This document shows, one piece after another, positions 25,646-34,374 of a stretch of 64,000 nucleotides of DNA. A program made the translations under genes and the position numbers. Source of the DNA: Winogradskyella sp. J14-2 (GTDB lineage: Bacteria > Bacteroidota > Bacteroidia > Flavobacteriales > Flavobacteriaceae). The notes under the pieces are model-generated. The model saw only the letters and a program-made list of their open reading frames with translations, did not search any database and was not told the DNA's origin. The DNA is taken from contig NZ_CP019388.1 of assembly GCF_001971725.1 (NCBI RefSeq), positions 1,426,001 through 1,490,000 of the forward strand, given 5' to 3'. How positions within the stretch are numbered: the stretch's first letter is position 1; each line of letters begins with the position of its first letter.

Positions 25646-26542
25646 TTAGAATGAATACACCAAGCCGCCATAAAAGCCTGTAGATTTACCAATATTTCTA
25701 CCAGCAATATAAGTGTTGGCGCCCGCTGTGAGTCCTATACCATCAAAAAACGGCACATACCCATTAACTCCAACTCTTGTATAATTAACTCTTGTTGCTG
25801 GGAAAAAACCAGTAAATCCTTCACCCAATATATCTACACCATCTTTTTCTGAGAGTTGGTTGGCAATAAATGCATCTAAATAAAATTTTGAGCATGCATA
25901 ACCTAATTTTAACTCACTTATTAAAGCATCTGGCACACTATTTCCTCGAAAGCTATAGCCGACCTGTCCTGTAGTAAATAGTCCCGACTTTGTTTTAAAC
26001 GTGGCAATACCAAATGTGTTAAAACTAGAGGCTTCATTACCAATAGCAATTATAGATTGCAAACCTTCATCCGCGCTATAATCACCAAGTGGTGTTTCTA
26101 AACCTACGGAACCAATAAAATCTAAAGTATTTTCGCCTAATTTAAAGCTGTGAAATCTATATTTTACATAGACCTTTAAATCTTGAATACCACTTCTTTC
26201 GTTTTCAAAGCCATTATTAGCTAATGTAGCATCAGTTGCGTTACCCTCTGCTTGAATGTAAGGGACGTTAAGAACAATGTTTAAATTGTCAGAAATACCA
26301 ATATCGCCGTATAAAGAGATACTAGTTTTTGAAACGTCGTTAAACACAGGCACACCGTTAACCTCCTCTGGCACAAGAAATACCTTATCATACGATTCGT
26401 AAGAATATGTTAGAGATAACCCTCCTTCACCTGCTTTCTGCATAAAACCATTAACAGGGCTTTGTGCAAAACTTACTCCTATTGCAAAGAAACAACAGGC
26501 TGTAATAATTTTTTTTGTAATGTTTTTTGTCATAATAATCAT
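25646..26542 (-). CDS. Outer-membrane beta-barrel protein, porin-like
   Basis: 298 residues with a signal peptide (ITACCFFAIGVSFAQ). An ATG at 26533 (MTKNITKK) gives a three-residue shorter, equally good start. The mature part alternates hydrophobic and polar residues with strand pairs such as GGLSLTYSYESYDKVF, DIGISDNLNIVLNVPYI and LKVYVKYRFHSF, and ends in Phe (GGLVYSF), the outer-membrane barrel signature. It resembles the transporter/MetA-pathway-of-phenol-degradation type of small barrel. No substrate can be assigned. Downstream partner is the fasciclin gene. Confidence 0.75.
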   Translation of the reverse strand: MIIMTKNITKKIITACCFFAIGVSFAQSPVNGFMQKAGEGGLSLTYSYESYDKVFLVPEEVNGVPVFNDVSKTSISLYGDIGISDNLNIVLNVPYIQAEGNATDATLANNGFENERSGIQDLKVYVKYRFHSFKLGENTLDFIGSVGLETPLGDYSADEGLQSIIAIGNEASSFNTFGIATFKTKSGLFTTGQVGYSFRGNSVPDALISELKLGYACSKFYLDAFIANQLSEKDGVDILGEGFTGFFPATRVNYTRVGVNGYVPFFDGIGLTAGANTYIAGRNIGKSTGFYGGLVYSF

Positions 26543-26807
26543 GGTTTAATTGTTTACTAACACTCTACTTACGAAAGTTTAGACAAGACGGTTTTCGTTT
26601 TTTTTTAAAACCTAGAGTTGAATATTTACGTAACTATAATAGCACATTAGAGATTTTACTATCAGAGAAAGGTGTTTTTTTGTTTGATAAAAAACAATTC
26701 TAAATTCAACGTTTTTGCTAAGAAAAAGACAGGGTAACTTTTAGTTGTTTTTGTTATGAACAAAATCTAGAAAACACCTAGTAAGCAATTTTAAACTAAA
26801 TAAGATA

Positions 26808-27275
26808 ATGAAGGCTATTTACGTCATCGCATTTTTTCTATTCCTATCGCATGCAGAAGCTCAAAAAGAATATGTACGCAATTATGATATTGAAGGAAAT
26901 TTAATTTCGGAAGGTTGGGAAAAAAACACAAAAAAGACCGATTTTTGGACTTTTTATTATCCCAATGGCGCAATAGCAAAAAAAGGGCATTATTTTAAAG
27001 GAAAGAAAACTGGGTATTGGTATTTTTACACCGAAAATAATATTTTATATAAGGAAGGAAGCTACGTTAATAACGAAGCTAATAATTGGTGGATTTTTTA
27101 CCAGCACAATAAAACTGTAAAAATTCAATTTAAGGATGGTCTAAAAAACGGATATGCTTTGTTTTATAACAATGGAAAGCTAAAAAAAGCAGAACGTTAT
27201 GATGACGATAAAAAAACTGGCGAATGGACTTCTTATTTTAAATTTAGGAGAGACAATAGACATTTAGAACTTTAG
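26808..27275 (+). CDS. Exported MORN-type repeat protein (YwqK-like)
   Basis: 155 residues with a signal peptide (MKAIYVIAFFLFLSHAEAQ). The body is five or so degenerate repeats of the form W.FYYPNG.I...GHY..GKKTG.WYFY, as in MORN_2/YwqK proteins: FWTFYYPNGAIAKKGHY, YWYFYTENNILYKEGSY, WWIFYQHNKTVKIQF, YALFYNNGKLKKAERY. The label of toxin-antitoxin antidote attached to YwqK-like proteins has no support here, because no toxin gene is adjacent. It abuts the next glycosyltransferase gene directly and probably shares its transcript. Confidence 0.8.
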   Translation: MKAIYVIAFFLFLSHAEAQKEYVRNYDIEGNLISEGWEKNTKKTDFWTFYYPNGAIAKKGHYFKGKKTGYWYFYTENNILYKEGSYVNNEANNWWIFYQHNKTVKIQFKDGLKNGYALFYNNGKLKKAERYDDDKKTGEWTSYFKFRRDNRHLEL

Positions 27276-27983
27276 ATGAATCAAAACATAAAAGTTATTA
27301 TTCCTGCATACAATGAAGAGGCCTCTATTGCTTTAGTAATAAATGATATTCCTAATTTAGTTGAAGAAATTATTGTTGTTAGTAATAACTCTACAGACAA
27401 AACCGAGGAAGCTGCAAGACAAGCAGGTGCAACCGTTTTGCTAGAACCTCAAAAAGGATATGGCTATGCATGCTTAAAAGGTATGGAATACATAGCTTCT
27501 ACATCCCTAAAAAATCCATCAAAAACACCAGATATTATAGTGTTTTTAGATGGCGATTACAGCGACTACCCTAAAGAACTTATTAATATTGTTCAACCCA
27601 TTATAGAAGAAAATATTGATTTTGTGGTTGGTGCACGCGTCAAAGAACTACGCGAAAATAACTCGATGACTGGGCCTCAGATTTTTGGTAATTGGTTGGC
27701 CACACGATTAATGCGACTCTTATTTAATTCTAAGTTCACAGATTTGGGGCCTTTTAGAGCTATTAAATACCAAAGACTTTTAGATTTAAAAATGGAAGAC
27801 AAAACTTACGGCTGGACGGTAGAGATGCAACTTAAGGTTTTGAAACAAAAATTAACGTACAGAGAAATACCTGTTAGATATAAAAACAGAATAGGCGTCT
27901 CAAAAGTTTCAGGAACGGTAAAAGGTGCTATATTTGCAGGCGTAAAAATCTTAACATGGATTTTTAAATATAGTTTTAAGTGA
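27276..27983 (+). CDS. Family 2 glycosyltransferase (polyprenyl-phosphate mannosyltransferase-like)
   Basis: 235-residue GT2 enzyme beginning right after the MORN-protein stop. KVIIPAYNEEASIALV and VVSNNSTDKTEEAA mark the nucleotide-binding start; VFLDGDYSDYPKEL supplies the metal-binding DGD. The pattern (DGDxSDxPK, RVKELRENNSMTGPQ, ARLMRLLF, GWTVEMQLK) resembles dolichyl-phosphate mannose synthase-like GTs that load a lipid-linked sugar donor. No membrane helix is obvious. It overlaps the next gene by four bases (GTGA). Confidence 0.88.
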   Translation: MNQNIKVIIPAYNEEASIALVINDIPNLVEEIIVVSNNSTDKTEEAARQAGATVLLEPQKGYGYACLKGMEYIASTSLKNPSKTPDIIVFLDGDYSDYPKELINIVQPIIEENIDFVVGARVKELRENNSMTGPQIFGNWLATRLMRLLFNSKFTDLGPFRAIKYQRLLDLKMEDKTYGWTVEMQLKVLKQKLTYREIPVRYKNRIGVSKVSGTVKGAIFAGVKILTWIFKYSFK

Positions 27984-29473
27984 TCTATCTACATTACTTC
28001 ATTATTGCTGTTTACACGATTGCTATTGTACTTATTTTTATGTATGCATTAGCGCAATTAAACCTACTTTATAATTACTTATCGTCTAAAAAGAAACGCA
28101 CTACTTGCGAGAAATTTGACTTAAATAATCCTGATGAAATACCTTATGTTACTATACAGCTGCCTGTATTTAACGAAATGTACGTCATGGAGCGTTTGCT
28201 AGATAACATTGCCGAGCTAGACTACCCAAAAGACAAATTAGAAATCCAAGTGCTAGATGATTCTACCGATGAAACTGTGCATTCTACTAAAGCACATGTA
28301 GAAAAATTAGCAGCTACAGGCCTAGACATAAAACACATTACAAGGACAAAACGTACGGGCTTTAAAGCTGGTGCTTTAAAAGAAGGTTTAGAGATTGCCA
28401 AAGGTGAGTACATCGCTATTTTTGATGCTGATTTCTTACCAAAGCCAAATTGGTTAAAACGCACAGTGCCCTATTTTAAAGATCGTAAAATTGGTGTTGT
28501 ACAAACGCGTTGGGGACATATAAATAGAAACTACTCGCTATTAACCAGAATACAGGCTTTTGCGTTAGATGCCCACTTTACATTAGAGCAAGTTGGGCGT
28601 AATAGTAAAGGCCACTTTATTAATTTTAATGGTACTGCTGGCATTTGGAGAAAAGAATGCATTTTAGATGCAGGAAATTGGGAAGGCGACACCCTTACAG
28701 AAGATTTAGATTTAAGCTATAGAGCACAACTTAAAAAATGGAAGTTTAAATACCTCGAAGACGTTGAGACTCCTGCTGAATTACCCATAGTGATCAGCGC
28801 AGCAAGATCTCAACAATTTCGCTGGAATAAAGGTGGTGCAGAAAACTTTAGAAAAATGCTTTGGCGTGTTATTAGATCTAAAAACATTTCTGCTAAAACA
28901 AAAATACATGGCTTGTTGCATTTACTCAATAGCTCTATGTTTTTAAGCATATTCATAGTCGCTATTTTAAGTATACCTATGCTGTACATTAAGAATGAGT
29001 ATGCTCATTTAAGAGATTATTTCTATGTAATGAGCTTCTTTATAATGAGTACCATAATATTCTTTGTTTGCTACTGGTTTATGTATAGAAATATTTATGG
29101 GAGTGGGTTTAAAAAATTTTTTGGGTATATAGGTATGTTCTTTACCTTCTTTTCTATTGCTATGGGCTTCTCCCTTCATAATTCTATTGCGGTGATAGAA
29201 GGCCACGTCGGTAAAAAAAGTGAATTTGTAAGAACACCAAAATTTAATATTAAAAGCTTTAAAGACAATTGGAAAAACAATAAATACCTTAAGAAATCAT
29301 TATCTAAAAATGTAGTTTTAGAAGGTATTTTAATGCTGTATTTTGCCTTTGGCCTCTACAGTGCTTTTATTGTTGGTGATCAAGGTGGTGATTTTGGTTT
29401 GTTTCCTTTTCACCTAATGCTTTGTGTAGGTTTTGGTTATGTGTTTTTTAAGTCTATCGGGTCTAAAGTATAG
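27980..29473 (+). CDS. Processive GT2, cellulose/mannan synthase-like (CslA type)
   Basis: 497-residue membrane glycosyltransferase starting at GTG 27980. Hydrophobic helices at about 4-30 and four near the C-terminus flank a GT2 domain. Catalytic motifs: LDDSTDET (about 85), FDADFLP (DxD, about 150), TEDLDLSYR (TED) and QQFRW (QxxRW, about 275), the full set of a processive beta-glycan synthase. Most like plant CslA glucomannan synthases or bacterial cellulose synthase-type enzymes in length and layout. Translational coupling to the GT2 gene before it suggests that donor and polymerase are made together. Confidence 0.88.
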   Translation: MIYLHYFIIAVYTIAIVLIFMYALAQLNLLYNYLSSKKKRTTCEKFDLNNPDEIPYVTIQLPVFNEMYVMERLLDNIAELDYPKDKLEIQVLDDSTDETVHSTKAHVEKLAATGLDIKHITRTKRTGFKAGALKEGLEIAKGEYIAIFDADFLPKPNWLKRTVPYFKDRKIGVVQTRWGHINRNYSLLTRIQAFALDAHFTLEQVGRNSKGHFINFNGTAGIWRKECILDAGNWEGDTLTEDLDLSYRAQLKKWKFKYLEDVETPAELPIVISAARSQQFRWNKGGAENFRKMLWRVIRSKNISAKTKIHGLLHLLNSSMFLSIFIVAILSIPMLYIKNEYAHLRDYFYVMSFFIMSTIIFFVCYWFMYRNIYGSGFKKFFGYIGMFFTFFSIAMGFSLHNSIAVIEGHVGKKSEFVRTPKFNIKSFKDNWKNNKYLKKSLSKNVVLEGILMLYFAFGLYSAFIVGDQGGDFGLFPFHLMLCVGFGYVFFKSIGSKV

Positions 29474-29724
29474 CTTTACCCCTCCTTGTCTAAAAGGAAC
29501 ACAAAAGTTCTTCATTTAAAAAACTTTAAACGCTTCATTAAAACTGACCAACAAAAAAGAAATACTCAATGTAATTTACGCTCTATTGAATTTTTTAAAG
29601 TAATAAAAAACCTGTGCTGGTAACTAGTCTAAATAAATACTTCAAGCATCCCTTTTATTAGCCATTTTTATCTTAAAGTTATTTTCTTTTTTTATTTCGA
29701 TGGCCTACCAGGTTTAAATAATTC

Positions 29725-29732
29725 TATCTTTG
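29725..29732 (+). promoter_or_regulatory. -7 box upstream of the membrane glycosyltransferase
   Basis: TATCTTTG matches the Bacteroidota TAnnTTTG consensus exactly, 17 bp before the TTG start codon, in a 275-bp intergenic region that is otherwise featureless. A transcript from here would have a very short leader. Confidence 0.4.
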
Positions 29733-29748
29733 ATTTTTTATCGTAGAA

Positions 29749-31242
29749 TTGACCCATAGTTATAAACACAAAAAGACAACGCTAGCTTACATCTTAGTAA
29801 GCTGCATTCTTTACGTTTGGTTTGCTTACTTTACAGCGCGGACCGATGCTTTACAAGTCGTTTTACTTTATGGTATCTTGTTTGTTTTAGGCTATTATAT
29901 TTTGAAAGCCTTTGGATTCTACATCTCGAATTCGCTCGGTAAAGGCTATAGAGTTTTGGCATTAGTATCAGTTTTATTTAGAATATTGTTACTCTTTGCA
30001 ATACCCAATTTATCTCAAGACTTCTATCGTTTTATTTGGGATGGACAAATGCTCTTAGAGGGCTTTAATCCTTATTTATATAAACCCGATAATGTAATAC
30101 TTTGGAATACTTCGATTTCTTCAGCTCAAGAATTATATGATGGCATGGGAAAACTCAGCGCCTCTCACTTTACCAATTACCCACCTCTAAATCAATTGTG
30201 CTTCGTACTCGGAAACTTGTTTCCCGGTAAAACTATTTTAACCTCCGTTATAGGTATGCGGCTCATAATAATTGCCGCAGATATCGGTACGCTATACTTT
30301 GGAAAAAAAATCTTAGAGGTCTTAAAACTACCTTCTAATAGAATTTTTTGGTACATTTTAAATCCTTTTATTATCATAGAGCTTACGGGTAATCTTCATT
30401 TTGAAGGCGTTATGATTTTCTTTTTGGTGTGGAGTTTATACCTACTGCATAAAGGCTATTGGAAATGGGCTGCCGTTATCTATGCTTGTTCTATTTCAGT
30501 AAAATTAATTCCATTAATGTTTTTGCCATTGTTTTTTGGTTGGTTCCTTTCGACAAGCTCAAGGACCACACTTTCGACAAGCTCAAGGACCACAAATTCG
30601 ACTTCGCTCAGTAACCAAAAGAACAGTCAACGAAAATGGATTAGCTACGCTGAATCTAAAGGTTTGTTTGCCTTTGCAGGAATTACAAAATTAATTGTAT
30701 TCTATACCATTGTTGGTATCACCCTAATTGTGTTTTTCCTTCCATTTTTTTCAATAGAATTTGTAGACAACTATTCTAAAACTGTAGCGCTATGGTTTAA
30801 TAATTTTGAATTTAATGCGAGTATTTACTATATCTTAAGAGCTATTGGCTATAGTCTCACAGGCTATAATGAAATTGGGTTTATTGGCAAGATACTTCCG
30901 GTTATACCTGTCCTTTTTATTTTAGGATTTTCATTTTTAAAAACCAATAATTCTATTCCAAAACTTAGTAACTCATTTTTATTAGTACTTACAATCTATT
31001 TGTTTTTTAGCACAACTGTACATCCTTGGTATATTGCTAGTTTGGTGATACTATGTGTGTTTACTAATTACAGGTACCCTCTTATTTGGAGTGCGGTAAT
31101 CATTCTAAGCTATCTTTCTTATCTTGGTATTGGCACTGCGGATAAAGCTGAAAACTTATGGATTATTGCCTTAGAGTACACCATTGTGTTTTTGGTATTT
31201 ACTTGGGAGGTTATTCTAAAAAAAAGACTGCCTATTTTATAA
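29749..31242 (+). CDS. GT-C fold membrane glycosyltransferase (mannosyltransferase-like)
   Basis: 497 residues with about 11-12 membrane helices, of the polyprenyl-phosphate-sugar-dependent GT-C type. The first extracytoplasmic loop contains NLSQDFYRFIWDGQ with the DxD-like acidic pair, and NPYLYKPD and ASHFTNYPPLNQ follow. The start is TTG: an in-frame stop lies 15 bp upstream and the next Met is about 100 residues in. Residues about 267-290 (LSTSSRTT repeated) come from a tandem DNA repeat inside the gene. A bidirectional terminator overlaps its end. It probably uses the lipid-linked sugar made by the GT2 genes upstream, an inference from order. Confidence 0.83.
   Translation: MTHSYKHKKTTLAYILVSCILYVWFAYFTARTDALQVVLLYGILFVLGYYILKAFGFYISNSLGKGYRVLALVSVLFRILLLFAIPNLSQDFYRFIWDGQMLLEGFNPYLYKPDNVILWNTSISSAQELYDGMGKLSASHFTNYPPLNQLCFVLGNLFPGKTILTSVIGMRLIIIAADIGTLYFGKKILEVLKLPSNRIFWYILNPFIIIELTGNLHFEGVMIFFLVWSLYLLHKGYWKWAAVIYACSISVKLIPLMFLPLFFGWFLSTSSRTTLSTSSRTTNSTSLSNQKNSQRKWISYAESKGLFAFAGITKLIVFYTIVGITLIVFFLPFFSIEFVDNYSKTVALWFNNFEFNASIYYILRAIGYSLTGYNEIGFIGKILPVIPVLFILGFSFLKTNNSIPKLSNSFLLVLTIYLFFSTTVHPWYIASLVILCVFTNYRYPLIWSAVIILSYLSYLGIGTADKAENLWIIALEYTIVFLVFTWEVILKKRLPIL
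30548..30616 (+). repeat. Tandem 24-bp repeat inside the GT-C gene
   Basis: Two adjacent 24-bp units (30548-30571 and 30572-30595) differ at one base; a third, degenerate unit follows (30596-30616). Each begins TTCGACAAGCTCAAGGAC or a variant, close to the dispersed TTCGACAAGCTCAG element also seen at 35379. The unit of 24 bp keeps the reading frame and adds eight residues per copy. Confidence 0.75.
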
Positions 31243-31253
31243 GCAGTCTTTTT
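31221..31253. terminator. Bidirectional terminator between GT-C and acidic-protein genes
   Basis: AAAAAGACTGC and GCAGTCTTTTT form an 11-bp stem with an 11-base loop. A-run on the left and T-run on the right make it active on both strands, serving the plus-strand GT-C gene (whose stop it overlaps) and the minus-strand gene at 31258. Confidence 0.75.
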
Positions 31254-31257
31254 AACA

Positions 31258-31626
31258 TTACATCTTTTTAATCTTTATGATGGTGTATTTTTCGTACGTT
31301 TCTTTATAACCATACTCATCTTCTTCTTCATAGGTTTCAATCTTATAGGTTATTTGAAAACGCTTACCTATAAGATCATCAGATTTAAGGTTTGCAACCT
31401 TTAATGCTTCTTCGGTAACTTCATAAAAGTACATTATGTCTTCATCTTCCTCGTCATCTTCCCCAGATACCAAGAAAGCATAACCATCTTCTTCATTATA
31501 ACCATCAAATACAGCTACGATTGTTTCTGTATCTTGCTCTTGTGATATGTTTTTATTCGCTTTAATTGCGTTGACATTAAAGACAACAATTAAAAATATA
31601 AATACTAGAAATTGCTTATTTTTCAT
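31258..31626 (-). CDS. Small exported acidic protein, function unknown
   Basis: 122 residues with a signal peptide (MKNKQFLVFIFLIVVFNVNA). The mature part is highly acidic in the middle (VSGEDDEEDEDIMYF) and basic at the end (YTIIKIKKM), with beta-like alternation (FQITYKIETYEEEDEYG). I recognise no family. It may bind cations. It lies between a terminator and an inverted repeat and seems to be its own transcription unit. Confidence 0.65.
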   Translation of the reverse strand: MKNKQFLVFIFLIVVFNVNAIKANKNISQEQDTETIVAVFDGYNEEDGYAFLVSGEDDEEDEDIMYFYEVTEEALKVANLKSDDLIGKRFQITYKIETYEEEDEYGYKETYEKYTIIKIKKM

Positions 31627-31651
31627 TTTTACTTAGTGTATGTTTTATAAC

Positions 31652-31677
31652 ATTCCCATGTTTTCACTTATGGGAAT
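31652..31677. other. Inverted repeat upstream of the acidic-protein gene
   Basis: ATTCCCAT and ATGGGAAT are perfect 8-bp arms with a 10-base loop. On the plus strand a T-rich tract follows; on the minus strand none does. It may be the end signal of the RMD1-like operon or a leader structure of the acidic-protein gene. Confidence 0.35.
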
Positions 31678-31790
31678 CTTTATTATTTTTATTTCTGTTG
31701 GGTATTTACCACCTCAAGCCCAAAACTTTTAGAACATTATCCTAGATAATGATATCTGTGGTTTATTTGTGAAGAATATACTGTCTTAGC

Positions 31791-32567
31791 CTAAAACAAT
31801 TTTAGAATGAACAAATCAACGACTTCTACTAAGATTAGAATAATAATAATCCACTCTAACCTACTGCTTTCTCTATGATCCATAATATCTTTAAAGAGTT
31901 CTAAATTTTCTTTTATGATATCAATTCTATTATGGATAATATGGTAACGATCTTTAAGATCGAAGGTCTGTTTTAAATCAGAATTTAATTTGTTTAACTG
32001 TTCGTCTTCCCAAGTAATTTCTGGTGAGTCAAAGATGTATAGATTTTCTGTTATCTTGTTTTTTATATTTAGAATCTTACCTATAAATCGTTTTAACTTA
32101 TTGCCTGAAATATCGAGCTTTCCTTTAGCTTCTAGATATTTTGTGTGTTCGTTGGTTTCTATTAATAGCGCTTCTGTAATTTCCGAAAAACGATTTAATG
32201 CTACAGATTGAGAAGCATTTAGCATTACTAATCGTATCATTTCACTGTTAAAATCTGGTAATATAATACTCTCAAAATTTACTTGTAATGTATTGGCTTT
32301 TACCTCTACATTAACCTGTTCAGAAATTTTGTCTGTAAAATAAGTATCGCATAATGGTTTGATAGTATCTAAAGCTTCATTTATTTCAGTTCTCGAAAGG
32401 TTAAAAAAGCTTACCATTCCATATTGAAATAGGTAGATATACTTGTCTTTTGAGTGTAAGTAAAACAACTCATCACTATCCTGAAACAGTAATTGCCACT
32501 GCAATTGCTGTCTGTTAGCTTTTATATTGATAGTATTTGCTACTTGATAAGCAACAACTGGTAACAT
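31791..32567 (-). CDS. RMD1/DUF155-family protein
   Basis: 258 residues resembling the RMD1/RMND1 (DUF155) family. The N-terminal half is soluble (LQWQLLFQDSDELFYLHSKDKYIYLFQYGMV type). The C-terminus is the diagnostic part: a coiled region ending ELFKDIMDHRESSRLEW, followed by one membrane helix (IIIILILVEVVDLFIL), as in yeast and mitochondrial members. Bacterial members have no known enzymatic role; the eukaryotic ones affect mitochondrial translation. The gene overlaps the stop of the VOC-protein gene by one base, so it is translated with it. Confidence 0.82.
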   Translation of the reverse strand: MLPVVAYQVANTINIKANRQQLQWQLLFQDSDELFYLHSKDKYIYLFQYGMVSFFNLSRTEINEALDTIKPLCDTYFTDKISEQVNVEVKANTLQVNFESIILPDFNSEMIRLVMLNASQSVALNRFSEITEALLIETNEHTKYLEAKGKLDISGNKLKRFIGKILNIKNKITENLYIFDSPEITWEDEQLNKLNSDLKQTFDLKDRYHIIHNRIDIIKENLELFKDIMDHRESSRLEWIIIILILVEVVDLFILKLF

Positions 32568-32980
32568 TATGCTAAAAACATATCTTTAGGTTCTTTAAAA
32601 CTCTTAAATTCTAACATATAATCGTTAGGATCTTTAATGAAAAACGAAAGGTGCTCTCCCGTTTTATCCTTTAAAAAAGTGGTTTTGGTTACAACTTCTA
32701 ACGCTTGTTTGGTTAGCTTGGTATAGATTTTTTTCCAAGTATCAACACCTACAATAATACCAAAGTGAAATGAAGGTAAGATTTTACCTTCAAAAACGTA
32801 ATTCGGACTATTAAAATTAAATTTTTCAGCTTTTGTAAACGTAATTTGATGGCTAAACAGATTTATGTCTACCCAATTTTCAGAAGTTCTCCCTACAGAG
32901 GCGCCTATGTTATTGATGTAAAAGTCTTGGGTGTCCTTTACACTCAAACACGGTAATGACATGTGAAATGACGTTTCCAT
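32567..32980 (-). CDS. VOC-superfamily (glyoxalase-like) protein
   Basis: 137 residues with two betaalphabetabetabeta units of the vicinal-oxygen-chelate fold: SLPCLSVKDTQDFYINNIGASVG at the start and SFHFGIIVGVDTWKKIY plus LSFFIKDPNDYMLEFKSF later. Possible metal ligands are His near 72 and Glu near 125. VOC proteins include glyoxalases, dioxygenases and antibiotic-binding proteins; which applies is unknown. It has a one-base overlap with the RMD1-like gene. Confidence 0.82.
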   Translation of the reverse strand: METSFHMSLPCLSVKDTQDFYINNIGASVGRTSENWVDINLFSHQITFTKAEKFNFNSPNYVFEGKILPSFHFGIIVGVDTWKKIYTKLTKQALEVVTKTTFLKDKTGEHLSFFIKDPNDYMLEFKSFKEPKDMFLA

Positions 32981-33054
32981 AATTTAAGCATTTAGAGTTT
33001 ATAACTTTTTAGTTTTAAGAAAGTTACAAAATAATACAACACCAATTACAACAA

Positions 33055-33381
33055 TTAATCAAAATCATCTTCGTCAGAATCATCAGCCATTTCTGGGTCT
33101 TGTACCGCTTCTGGATCATCATTGTCATAATCCTCATAATCATCCTCGTCGTAATTCTCCATGGTAACAGCAAGTTTTGTGCTTACTTTAACCAAATATT
33201 TAGTATCCTCAGTGGTTACCTCAACAGCATCAATAATTTCGTTTTTTGCGTTTCTAAATGTGATAATGTGATCTTCATCGTAACCATCAGGATATTTCTC
33301 CACCAATAAAGCAAGAATTTCTGGTGTTAATTTTTTAAAGTCGACAATGACACGTTTTAAATGTTGGTCTTTTCTGTTCAT
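33055..33381 (-). CDS. Conserved acidic-tailed small protein, function unknown
   Basis: 108 residues. The N-terminal 75 residues look folded (KRVIVDFKKLTPEILALLVEK, ITFRNAKNEIIDAVEV, YLVKVSTKLAVTM) and the tail from about 78 is almost purely acidic (Asp/Glu with Tyr and Asn). I know similar short proteins from other Flavobacteriaceae, sometimes mislabelled, but no function. It follows the DHS-like gene by 15 bp and so is likely in the polyamine operon. Confidence 0.7.
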   Translation of the reverse strand: MNRKDQHLKRVIVDFKKLTPEILALLVEKYPDGYDEDHIITFRNAKNEIIDAVEVTTEDTKYLVKVSTKLAVTMENYDEDDYEDYDNDDPEAVQDPEMADDSDEDDFD

Positions 33382-33396
33382 CTTTTAAGGTTAGAT

Positions 33397-34374
33397 TTAC
33401 ATACCCAAAAGGTACGCAAAAATTAATGGCGCAACAATAGTTGCATCACTTTCTATGATAAATTTAGGTGTATTTATATCTAATTTTCCCCAAGTTATTT
33501 TTTCGTTTGGCACTGCTCCAGAATACGATCCGTAACTTGTTGTACTGTCGCTAATTTGACAGAAGTAACTCCAGAATGGTGTGTCTGTACGTTCCATATC
33601 TTGGTAAAGCATTGGCACTACACAGATTGGAAAATCGCCTGCAATACCTCCACCAATTTGAAAGAAACCTATGCCTTTCTCTGAATTCTCTGTGTACCAA
33701 TCTGCTAAAAACGTCATGTATTCAATACCAGATTTCATGGTGCTTGCTTTAAGTTCTCTTTTTAGCACATAGCTTGCAAAAATATTACCCATAGTACTGT
33801 CTTCCCATCCTGGGCAAACAATTGGTAAGTTTTTTTCTGCTGCTGCGTACATCCAAGAGTCTTTTAAATCTATTTCGTAGTACTCTTCTAAAACACCAGA
33901 CAATAACAATTTGTACATGTACTCATGTGGTAAGTAGCGCTCGCCTTTGGCTTCTGCGTCTTTCCAAATCTTTACAATATGTTGCTGTATGCGTCTAAAT
34001 GCTTCCTCCTCTGGTATACAGGTATCTGTAACGCGGTTTAATCCTTTTTCTAACAAATCCCATTCATCTTGCGGAGTTAAATCGCGATAATTAGGCACGC
34101 GTTTGTAATGGCTATGTGCTACCAAATTCATGATGTCCTCCTCAAGGTTGGCACCTGTACAAGAAATAATGTGTACTTTATCTTGACGAATCATTTCTGC
34201 AAAAATCTTACCTAACTCTGCAGTACTCATGGCGCCAGCTAAAGATACTAACATCTTAGCTCCGTTACTAAGCTGGTCTTCGTAACCTTTGGCGGCATCT
34301 ACCAAGGCTGCTGCGTTAAAGTGCAGGTAATACTTTTCTATAAACTGTGATATGTGTCCTTTATTAGTACTCAT
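33397..34374 (-). CDS. Deoxyhypusine synthase-like enzyme (probable homospermidine synthase)
   Basis: 325 residues from ATG 34374 (MSTNKGHI); the longer frame from 34437 would run 63 bases deeper into the agmatinase gene. This is a bacterial member of the deoxyhypusine synthase fold. SLAGAMSTAELG and SCTGANLEEDIMNLVAH bind NAD; the catalytic Lys lies in NEKITWGKLD (about residue 300). Bacteria lack eIF5A, and DHS-like proteins of this group are known to make sym-homospermidine from two putrescines or a related polyamine. The neighbours supply the putrescine: arginine decarboxylase and agmatinase. It overlaps the agmatinase stop by 11 bp. Confidence 0.85.
   Translation of the reverse strand: MSTNKGHISQFIEKYYLHFNAAALVDAAKGYEDQLSNGAKMLVSLAGAMSTAELGKIFAEMIRQDKVHIISCTGANLEEDIMNLVAHSHYKRVPNYRDLTPQDEWDLLEKGLNRVTDTCIPEEEAFRRIQQHIVKIWKDAEAKGERYLPHEYMYKLLLSGVLEEYYEIDLKDSWMYAAAEKNLPIVCPGWEDSTMGNIFASYVLKRELKASTMKSGIEYMTFLADWYTENSEKGIGFFQIGGGIAGDFPICVVPMLYQDMERTDTPFWSYFCQISDSTTSYGSYSGAVPNEKITWGKLDINTPKFIIESDATIVAPLIFAYLLGM

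Noticed and set aside
26808..27275. YwqK-type antitoxin
   Set aside because: No toxin gene is adjacent and the family name rests on similarity of MORN repeats only.
30192..30377. Minus-strand ORF inside the GT-C gene
   Set aside because: Antisense shadow; low-complexity translation and no start context.
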